From Comamonas sp. (lineage in GTDB: Bacteria > Pseudomonadota > Gammaproteobacteria > Burkholderiales > Burkholderiaceae_C), in the NCBI GenBank assembly GCA_019236485.1, contig JAFAIY010000601.1, positions 1 through 12,106 on the forward strand: a stretch of 12,106 nt of DNA, read 5' to 3'. The notes beneath the pieces were generated by a model. The model had not been told where the DNA came from, searched no databases, and saw only the letters and a program-made list of their open reading frames with translations. This document shows, piece after piece, positions 7,508-12,106 of this stretch. Within the stretch, counting starts at the first letter, position 1. The number at the start of each line of letters is the position of its first letter. Made by a program: the position numbers and the translations under genes.

Positions 7508-7714
7508 TCAATGCGCGGCGGATAGCGATGGCATGGGCAGCTCGTGCAATGCCGCCTCTATGGCCTGTATGCAGGCCTGCTCGTCGTCGATGCGCTCGAA
7601 CAGCAGCAAGGCCAGGCGCGCGAGAAACAGCGCTTCCTTGTCGCTGCCGGCCTCGGCAATGGCATTGCTCACGCGTGCATAGAGCCGGTCCTGGATATGC
7701 GCTTCATAGCTCAT
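7508..7714 (-). CDS. small DUF2783-like protein
   Basis: This 68-residue, soluble, mostly helical protein has the core RVSNAIAEAGSDKEAL followed by LARLALLLFERIDDEQACIQAI. The pattern of a short helix, an acidic turn, an ARLxLLL helix and an IxD turn resembles DUF2783 proteins, small proteins of unknown function that I recall being encoded beside FAD-dependent hydroxylases. Its ATG at 7714 lies inside the end of the hydroxylase gene (11-base overlap), with an AAGGAAA ribosome-binding site eight bases upstream inside that gene. Translation of the pair is therefore probably coupled and their amounts linked. No signal peptide, membrane segment or cysteine pair is visible. A role as a partner or stability factor of the hydroxylase is inference. 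The frame is open upstream to 7813, but that part overlaps the hydroxylase and looks non-coding. Confidence 0.75.
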   Translation of the reverse strand: MSYEAHIQDRLYARVSNAIAEAGSDKEALFLARLALLLFERIDDEQACIQAIEAALHELPMPSLSAAH

Positions 7715-9350
7715 GGTGGTTTCCTTCGGTAGGGGAGGTCGCGCGGCAGGTCGCCCTGGCAAGCGCGGCTTCGATCTCGCCGGCACTGGGCTGCGGCCAA
7801 TGGGCGCAGACATGGCCGTCGGGGCGCAGCAAATAGGTGGCGGGCCGGGCCAGGTCCGCGCCCAGGGCTGCGAGTGGCAGCCTTACGGTGCGGCACAGCC
7901 GGCCGTCCGCGAGCGGCGCCTCGTCCCGGGTTCCGTCGCCGAGAACCAGCAGGCTGAAACCGGCGGTGTTGAGCCGGTCGCTCAGATGGCCGCCGTCGGG
8001 CAGGCAGGCATCTGCCAGTGGTGCGCCCAGCGCCACCGCGCCGGCCTCGCCATGCGTGGACAGGCTGGATTGCCTGTAGGTGATGGCGCTGGTCTGGCGC
8101 GGATTGACCAGGCGCGCAATGCCGGGGTGATGGCCGGCCAGGGACAGCGCGGCCTCGCGCATCAGCTCGAAGCCGCGATGGGGCGGCGACATGAACTCGG
8201 TGCTGCGCATGGCGCTGGCCGCGTTGACATGGAAGGCCTCGATGCGCTCGTCGCTGTAGCTGTCCAGCAGGGCTTGACCCGCATGCCCTTGGATCACGCT
8301 GGCCAGCTTCCAGATCAGGTTGTCGGCATCGTCGAAGCCCGAGTTGAGGCCGCGCACGCCGAAGATAGGCATGGCATGGGCGCTGTTGCCCGCAAACAGG
8401 ATGCGGCCATGGCGATAGGAGTCCAGCGTCATCGCGCCGGCGCGGTAGATCGAGGTCCACACCGGCGTCCAGTGCAGATGCCCTTCGCCAATCGCGTCCA
8501 GATGGGTCTGAACAAAGCGGCGCACGTTCTCGGGTCGGAGCACGGCCTCGGCGTCCTGCTGCGCGGCAAGCTGGAAATCTATGCGCCAGATATTGTCGGG
8601 CTGCCTGTGCATCAAAATCGTGCTGCCCTTGGCCCAGGGCGGATCGAACCAGGCGCGGCGCTCGGTCGGGTAGCTGCTTTCCAGCTCTATGTCCACGATG
8701 GCATAGCGGCCCTGGTAGCCCACGCCCTTGAGTTCCAGCCCCAGCTGGTTCCGCACCGTGCTCTGGCCGCCGTCGCAGGCCACGAGCCAGCGGGCATCGA
8801 GCGCATAGCTGCCCAGAGCGTTCTCGACCTGGGCCCGAACCCCTTGCTCGTGCTGCTGGAACGAGCTCAGCCGGCTGGCCCAGCGTATGTCCACCATCCC
8901 GGGACTGGCGGTGTTGATGCGGGCGATCTCGTCGAGCAGGAACTGTTCTATGTAGTACTGCTCGAGGTTGATCATGGGCGGAAATTTTTCGCCGGGGCTC
9001 GAGGGCATGTCGAACACGAAGACCTGCTGCTGGCCCCAGTAGCTGCGCCCGCGCGTCCAGGCCAGGCCTTTTTGCAGCAGGGCCTCGGCCACGCCGTGGC
9101 GCTCCAGGATTTCGAGGCTGCGCCGCGAGATGCAGGCCGCACGGCTGCCTTCGCATACCGAGTCGTCGGCCTCGATGACCACGCTGGCCACGCCCCAGCG
9201 CGCCAGGCCCAGGGCCGTAAGCAGGCCCACGGGGCCGCCGCCAGCAATCAATACCTGGTGGTCGCGGCGGTCCAGGCCTTCGGCCGTGAGTTCGGGCAGT
9301 GCCGGAGCGAAGCGCCGGTACTCGAAAGGACCAATTTTCTCCATTGGCAT
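7704..9350 (-). CDS. FAD-dependent aromatic hydroxylase (class A flavoprotein monooxygenase)
   Basis: This 548-residue protein is predicted to hydroxylate a phenolic or other aromatic ring using NAD(P)H and O2. After a 32-residue N-terminal extension containing YRR come the FAD Rossmann motif GGGPVG (37-42) and the beta-2 acid (VVIEADD, E60). The DG motif is D193-G194 (CDGGQSTVR) and the second FAD motif is AGNSAHAMPIFGVRGLNSG (320-338), followed by DDADNLIWKLA. The usual Asp of this GD motif is Asn322 here (codon AAC). A C-terminal thioredoxin-like domain (about 430-548) is in keeping with the phenol/3-hydroxyphenylpropionate hydroxylase group. It is the first gene of the operon. An ATG at 9350 (with a second at 9344) has only a weak ribosome-binding site. 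The closest recalled relatives are 540-residue oxidoreductases with a YRRHPDQ start, most with undefined substrates. Confidence 0.92.
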   Translation of the reverse strand: MPMEKIGPFEYRRFAPALPELTAEGLDRRDHQVLIAGGGPVGLLTALGLARWGVASVVIEADDSVCEGSRAACISRRSLEILERHGVAEALLQKGLAWTRGRSYWGQQQVFVFDMPSSPGEKFPPMINLEQYYIEQFLLDEIARINTASPGMVDIRWASRLSSFQQHEQGVRAQVENALGSYALDARWLVACDGGQSTVRNQLGLELKGVGYQGRYAIVDIELESSYPTERRAWFDPPWAKGSTILMHRQPDNIWRIDFQLAAQQDAEAVLRPENVRRFVQTHLDAIGEGHLHWTPVWTSIYRAGAMTLDSYRHGRILFAGNSAHAMPIFGVRGLNSGFDDADNLIWKLASVIQGHAGQALLDSYSDERIEAFHVNAASAMRSTEFMSPPHRGFELMREAALSLAGHHPGIARLVNPRQTSAITYRQSSLSTHGEAGAVALGAPLADACLPDGGHLSDRLNTAGFSLLVLGDGTRDEAPLADGRLCRTVRLPLAALGADLARPATYLLRPDGHVCAHWPQPSAGEIEAALARATCRATSPTEGNHHEL

Positions 9351-9360
9351 AAATGTCTCG

Positions 9361-9392
9361 ATCGCAAAGAGGATGCGTGATTCTTCTGCGAT
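9361..9392. promoter_or_regulatory. inverted repeat in the hydroxylase/luxR divergent control region
   Basis: The 85 bases between the hydroxylase ATG (9350) and the regulator ATG (9436) contain an inverted repeat: ATCGCAAAGA (9361-9370) against TCTTCTGCGAT (9382-9392), complementary except for one bulged base. It is a plausible binding site for the LuxR-type regulator encoded next to it. Close by, TAGAAT (9401-9406) could be a -10 box for the regulator gene, and TTCTAGAA (9398-9405) is an 8-bp palindrome. A clear promoter for the hydroxylase operon was not found. Confidence 0.4.
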
Positions 9393-9435
9393 TCGGCTTC
9401 TAGAATGTCATAAGAAATTACGACGAAAAATCCCT

Positions 9436-10224
9436 ATGCGACCTGTCAAGCTGTCCTCCGAGCCCATGAGCGAGGCCGGCCGCATGGCGGCGCAGCTGGT
9501 GGCCGCCATAGGTGCCGACAATTTCGCGCAAAGCCTGCTCGCCGCCGCCGCGAGGTCTTTGCCGTCCAGCCACTGCACGATATTCGCGCTGCAGAACAAC
9601 GGCCGCGTCAAGACCGTGTCCAGCGCCAGCAGCGTCGGCGAAGCCGCGTCGCTGACCGCCGTGCAATACATGAGCCAGGGCTTTGACAAGCAGGACTCGA
9701 ACATGCGCTGGCTCAAGCGCAAGCGCCCCGCCGAGAAAACCCAGCTCTGGGTGCATCAGCAGACGGCCGAAGAGGTGGCCGATGCCCAGTACCGGCGCAT
9801 CTGCTACGAGGAGGTGGGCATACGCGAGCGCCTGTCCGTGCTGGCGCTCATGCCCGATGGCTATCGCGTGGCCATCAGCTTTTATCGCCACCATGCTTTT
9901 GCGCAGTTCTCGGTCGCCGACTTCGAGTGGCTGAGCGGCGTGGCCCTGGTGATCGCCAACTGCGTGCATCGCCACAGCCAGCTCACGGCGGCCACGGCCG
10001 GCGCCATAGGCGGCAGCCCCTGGCTCAGAACCCTGTCGGGGCGCGAGCGGCAGATGGTGTCGCTGATCGTCTCGGGCCACACCACCCAGCAGGCGGCCGA
10101 TGAAATGGGGGTGGCGCTGACCACGGCGCTGACCTACCGCTATCGTGCTTTCCAGCATCTGGGGATTCGCAACACCAGGGAGCTGCTGGGCAAGGTCAAT
10201 GCTGCGGACAGCAGAGCGTTGTGA
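9436..10224 (+). CDS. LuxR/GerE-family transcriptional regulator
   Basis: This 262-residue DNA-binding protein has a C-terminal GerE helix-turn-helix (residues about 199-254). The reading is LSGRERQMVSLIVSGHTTQQ, then AADEMGVALTTALTYRYRAF and QHLGIRNTRELL. The N-terminal 190 residues have no receiver Asp pattern, PAS motif or autoinducer-domain signature I can recognise, and probably form a GAF-like ligand-sensing domain. The ATG at 9436 is the likely start, with M11 at 9466 the alternative; neither has a strong ribosome-binding site. It is read divergently from the hydroxylase operon across 85 bases, which makes it the likely pathway activator, perhaps sensing the aromatic substrate or an intermediate. 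It is convergent with the marR gene. Confidence 0.85.
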   Translation: MRPVKLSSEPMSEAGRMAAQLVAAIGADNFAQSLLAAAARSLPSSHCTIFALQNNGRVKTVSSASSVGEAASLTAVQYMSQGFDKQDSNMRWLKRKRPAEKTQLWVHQQTAEEVADAQYRRICYEEVGIRERLSVLALMPDGYRVAISFYRHHAFAQFSVADFEWLSGVALVIANCVHRHSQLTAATAGAIGGSPWLRTLSGRERQMVSLIVSGHTTQQAADEMGVALTTALTYRYRAFQHLGIRNTRELLGKVNAADSRAL

Positions 10225-10225
10225 C

Positions 10226-10253
10226 GCCGCCTTGCACGCCAGGCTTTGGCGGC
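10226..10253 (+). terminator. GC-rich hairpin after luxR stop
   Basis: Directly after the regulator's stop, two overlapping and mutually exclusive stems can form: GCCGCC (10226-10231) with GGCGGC (10248-10253), and CGCCA (10237-10241) with TGGCG (10247-10251). No T-run follows, so termination here would be weak or factor-assisted. Confidence 0.35.
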
Positions 10254-10308
10254 CTCGGGTTCAGATCGGCTTGCTTCTGAAATAGGAGCATCTGGCGCCG
10301 GGACATCC

Positions 10309-10326
10309 AACGCTAGAGGCGTTTTA
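10309..10326 (+). terminator. candidate intrinsic terminator between convergent luxR and marR
   Basis: AACGC-TAGAG-GCGTT (10309-10323) is a perfect 5-bp stem with a 5-base loop, running into TTTTA on the plus strand. It ends on the marR stop codon (10324-10326, minus strand) and is the best candidate to end luxR transcription. The minus-strand reading lacks a T-run. The bases from 10254 to 10308 show nothing else. Confidence 0.45.
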
Positions 10327-10785
10327 TGCGTGATCTTCCGGCTTGGGGCTGTGCTGCCTGGCGCTGTCGCGCGCCTGCTCCAGCAAGGCCAGCAGCTGGG
10401 CCTGCAGCGGCGGTGGGCATTCCTGCAGCAGCTCGGCCGCCAGCGCTTCGCGCAGCTGGCGCAGGCGGGCATGCAGCGTCTGGCCCTGCGGGCTCAGGCG
10501 CAGGCAGCGCACGCGCTTGTCGGACGCGCTGGCCGAGCGCTCCAGCCAGCCTCTGTCTTGCAGCTGGGCCAGGGTGCGCGCCATCTGGGCCTTGTCGGTA
10601 TGGCTGTGCTCGACCAGCTCTTTTTGCGTCAGGCCCGGGTGGCGGCCCGTGTGCATGAGGATGCGCACCTCGTTGAAAGTCAGCTCCGGATGAATCGACT
10701 CCATGGATCTGCGCAGGCGCGCGCGAAACAGGTGCAGCAGATCGTGCAGCACCTCGAATACGTCGATGGAGGTGGTGGAGTTCAT
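10324..10785 (-). CDS. MarR-family transcriptional regulator
   Basis: This 153-residue winged-helix dimer-type repressor is of normal MarR length. A dimerisation helix (FEVLHDLLHLFRARLRRSM) is followed by HPELTFNEVRILMHTGRHPG. The recognition region is GLTQKELVEHSHTDKAQMAR and TLAQLQDRGWLER (51-83), the wing carries DKRVR with D89 and R91, and the C-terminal dimer helices end it. The ATG at 10785 fits the family; a TTG at 10815 is less likely. It is divergent from the siderophore-interacting protein gene. Two 15-bp palindromes in the shared promoter region strongly suggest autorepression and repression of that gene. The inducing signal (iron, other metal, oxidant or aromatic ligand) cannot be told from the sequence. 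It has a single cysteine (C94) near the wing and another (C123) in the C-terminal helices. Confidence 0.92.
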   Translation of the reverse strand: MNSTTSIDVFEVLHDLLHLFRARLRRSMESIHPELTFNEVRILMHTGRHPGLTQKELVEHSHTDKAQMARTLAQLQDRGWLERSASASDKRVRCLRLSPQGQTLHARLRQLREALAAELLQECPPPLQAQLLALLEQARDSARQHSPKPEDHA

Positions 10786-10801
10786 GGCGGGCAAGGTTAT
10801 G

Positions 10802-10816
10802 GTTGACAAAGTCAAC
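10802..10816. promoter_or_regulatory. palindromic operator 1 for MarR, on the -35 of the SIP gene
   Basis: GTTGAC-AAA-GTCAAC is a perfect 6-3-6 inverted repeat. It contains the TTGACA (10803-10808) that fits as -35 of the plus-strand promoter, and covers the expected transcription start of marR on the minus strand. Confidence 0.7.
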
Positions 10817-10831
10817 TTATTAATCGATATT
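10803..10831 (+). promoter_or_regulatory. sigma-70-type promoter of the siderophore-interacting protein gene
   Basis: A consensus -35 TTGACA (10803-10808) and a -10 GATATT (10826-10831, four of six matches) are separated by 17 bases, predicting a transcript start near 10838 and a short leader to the ATG at 10861. The promoter is flanked and overlapped by the two palindromic operators. Confidence 0.55.
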
Positions 10832-10847
10832 TGGTGGACTTTATCAA
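10819..10847 (-). promoter_or_regulatory. sigma-70-type promoter of marR
   Basis: On the minus strand, TTGATA (10847-10842) and ATTAAT (10824-10819, four of six matches) are 17 bases apart, predicting a start near 10812 and a leader of about 27 bases. It overlaps the plus-strand promoter almost fully, so the two may compete for polymerase. Confidence 0.45.
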
Positions 10848-10848
10848 C
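10834..10848. promoter_or_regulatory. palindromic operator 2 for MarR, on the -35 of marR
   Basis: GTGGAC-TTT-ATCAAC matches operator 1 (read on the other strand) at 13 of 15 positions. Its centre (10841) is 32 bp from the centre of operator 1 (10809), close to three helical turns. It covers the -35 of marR and the predicted start of the plus-strand transcript. Confidence 0.6.
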
Positions 10849-10860
10849 TTCTTAAGAATC

Positions 10861-11652
10861 ATGTCCACCACAGAGACGACTCCCATCATGCAGCGTGTGC
10901 GCCATGTTTTCCGCGCCCGTCATGTGCAATTGCTGGCGCGCGAGCGAATCAGCCCCGGTTTTGTGCGCCTGACCCTGGGCGGGCCCGAGCTGCAGGGCTT
11001 TGTGAGCGCGGGTTTCGACGACCACACCAAGCTTATCCTGCCCCAGGAGGGGCTGGCCAGGCCCAATCTGCCGCAGCTGATCGACGGCCGCCCGCATATC
11101 GACGGCGAGCGCCCGACCATGCGCGACTACACGCCGCTGGCCCATGACGCGGCGGCCAACACCCTGCGTCTGGACTTTGCGCTCCATGGTTCGGGCCCGG
11201 CCGCAGAATGGGCGCAGAGCGCGTCCCTGGGCCAGTGGCTAGGCTTGGCCGGGCCGCGCGGCAGCCTGTTGATTCCTGCGGCTCTGGACTGGCATTTGCT
11301 GCTGGGCGACGAGACCGCCATGCCCGCCATAGAGCGCCGCCTGGCCGAGCTGCCCGCAGGCAGCCGCGCCATCGTGCGCGTGCAGCTCGGCAACCGTGCC
11401 GACCGGCGCGCCTGGAGCAGTGCTGCGAAGTTGGACCTGCAGTGGGTGGATTCGCTCACGGCCGCCGTCGACGGGCTGGAGATTCCACCGGGCGAGGGCT
11501 TTGTCTGGGCCGCGGGCGAGCACCGCGCCATGGCCGATCTGCGCCAGCGGCTGCTGGCCAGGCCCGGGGCCAATCCCAGGCGCATGCGGATCGCCTCCTA
11601 CTGGAAGCAGGGCGAGGCCGCCCATCACGCGGAGCTTGCCGCCGACGCTTGA
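10861..11652 (+). CDS. siderophore-interacting protein (ferric-siderophore reductase family)
   Basis: This 263-residue cytoplasmic flavoprotein belongs to the ferredoxin-reductase-fold SIP family (ViuB/YqjH type), which reduces ferric siderophores with NAD(P)H to free iron. The FAD domain shows RISPGFVRLTLGGPELQGF, the flavin motif region MRDYTPL (87-93) and FALHGSGPAAEWA, then LAGPRGS (129-135). The NAD(P)H/SIP domain shows GDETAMPAI (149-157), FVWAAGE (214-220) and the C-terminal ASYWKQGEAAHH signature. The usual Arg after RxYTP is Leu93 here. The ATG at 10861 gives a normal start, although the frame opens at 10831; MQRVRHVF at 10888 is an alternative. Only a weak TAAGAA precedes the start, within the palindrome TTCTTAAGAA (10849-10858). 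Control by the divergent MarR protein is likely. No siderophore transport gene is in the window. Confidence 0.93.
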   Translation: MSTTETTPIMQRVRHVFRARHVQLLARERISPGFVRLTLGGPELQGFVSAGFDDHTKLILPQEGLARPNLPQLIDGRPHIDGERPTMRDYTPLAHDAAANTLRLDFALHGSGPAAEWAQSASLGQWLGLAGPRGSLLIPAALDWHLLLGDETAMPAIERRLAELPAGSRAIVRVQLGNRADRRAWSSAAKLDLQWVDSLTAAVDGLEIPPGEGFVWAAGEHRAMADLRQRLLARPGANPRRMRIASYWKQGEAAHHAELAADA

Positions 11653-11674
11653 TAAAGGTCGGAATCGGCCCAAG

Positions 11675-11706
11675 CCCTTGGCAGCCAAGCGCCAGCAGCT
11701 ATGAAA
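11675..11706 (-). repeat. second copy of the ATAGCT-n3-GGCGCT intergenic repeat
   Basis: In the 61-base gap between the convergent SIP and hydrolase genes, the minus strand reads ATAGCTGCTGGCGCT. This matches 13 of 15 bases of the copy at 2268-2282. It continues into an 8-bp stem (GCGCTTGG against CCAAGGGC, one mismatch) around a 3-base loop. The element resembles short palindromic repeats that I recall as frequent between genes in Comamonadaceae. It may double as a terminator for either gene. Confidence 0.55.
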
Positions 11707-11713
11707 GCGAGAG

Positions 11714-12106
11714 TCAGCAGTTGAGCAGCAGTGGGCTTTGCCCGGGCCCGGTCTGGAGCCGGGCAGCGCCGCTGGCCACCAGGCTCTGCACCAGCTCGTC
11801 CAGCCACTGCGCGGCGCTTTGATCGGCAAAGTAGCGCCGGTGCAGCATGCCGAAATACGGCGTCTGCCGTATCCAGAGCGCGAGCTCGGCCAGATCGATC
11901 TGCTGCCATTCGAGCAGCTTGTACTTGAGCAGCACCTTGGCCGCATAGCTCGCATGGCGCGCCGGGGACTGCACAAAGCCGTCGAGCCGCCTGCGCGCTA
12001 CGGCCAGCGCGGCGCAAACGTCGGTGAATACGCTGCCGTGGCCGGGCACTACCAGCGCTGGCCTCAGGCCTTCGATCACATCCAGCGTGGCGCTCACTTC
12101 CTCGAA
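11714..12106 (-). CDS. MBL-fold metallo-hydrolase, C-terminal part
   Basis: This is the last 130 residues of a metallo-beta-lactamase-fold hydrolase; the N-terminal portion with the HxHxDH motif lies past the window edge, and the frame is open through 12106. The visible part begins EEVSATLDVIEGLRPALVVP and continues into GHGSVFTD, where PGHG gives the conserved histidine metal ligand that follows the catalytic core. A C-terminal helical region follows (ALAVARRRLDGFVQSPARHA, then LDELVQSLVASGAARL), of the kind that packs over the active site in glyoxalase II-like and LACTB2-like members. The substrate is unknown. It converges on the SIP gene and nothing here links it to iron or aromatic metabolism. 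Confidence 0.85.
   Translation of the reverse strand, partial: FEEVSATLDVIEGLRPALVVPGHGSVFTDVCAALAVARRRLDGFVQSPARHASYAAKVLLKYKLLEWQQIDLAELALWIRQTPYFGMLHRRYFADQSAAQWLDELVQSLVASGAARLQTGPGQSPLLLNC

Noticed and set aside
7713..9380. A 555-codon open frame on the plus strand opposite the hydroxylase
   Set aside because: The minus strand has full FAD hydroxylase motifs across the same bases; the plus-strand product has none.
10849..10858. Palindrome TTCTTAAGAA just before the SIP start codon as a third operator
   Set aside because: It does not resemble the two GTTGAC-type sites and may simply combine a weak ribosome-binding site with chance symmetry.

Overview
The window reads as chromosomal DNA from a high-GC betaproteobacterium of the order Burkholderiales, most likely the family Comamonadaceae (Comamonas- or Delftia-like). 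The reasons are high GC with long spurious open frames opposite real genes, a Bug/TctC-type binding protein, bacterial 330-residue-type fumarylacetoacetase, and intergenic ATAGCT-n3-GGCGCT repeats of the kind I recall from comamonad genomes. No tRNA, rRNA, CRISPR array, transposase or phage gene is visible, and no stretch over 300 bases lacks a gene.

Positions 1-4950 hold housekeeping genes. On the minus strand lie the 5' part of cca (tRNA CCA-adding enzyme) and, 27 bases upstream of it, a glutathione S-transferase. queC (7-deazaguanine/queuosine synthesis) diverges from the transferase on the plus strand. A large imperfect hairpin of about 80 bases separates queC from the convergent 5-formyltetrahydrofolate cyclo-ligase gene. 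That gene is packed head to head with slt (soluble lytic transglycosylase): the two start codons are only 15 bases apart.

Positions 4971-9350 hold a tightly coupled minus-strand catabolic operon. In transcription order it encodes an FAD aromatic hydroxylase, a 68-residue DUF2783-like protein, a periplasmic Bug/TctC solute-binding protein, a VOC-fold protein with the His-His-Glu pattern of small extradiol dioxygenases, and a fumarylacetoacetate hydrolase-family enzyme. A LuxR-type regulator is read divergently across an 85-base regulatory gap. The order suggests capture of an aromatic acid, ring hydroxylation, ring cleavage and hydrolysis of the ring-opened product. The substrate cannot be read from the sequence, and this operon is the best candidate for an undescribed system here.

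Positions 10324-11652 hold a second regulated pair: a MarR-family regulator divergent from a siderophore-interacting (ferric reductase-type) flavoprotein. Two near-identical 15-bp palindromes, centred 32 bp apart, sit over two overlapping face-to-face promoters. The window ends inside a minus-strand metallo-beta-lactamase-fold hydrolase whose N-terminal part is off the edge.
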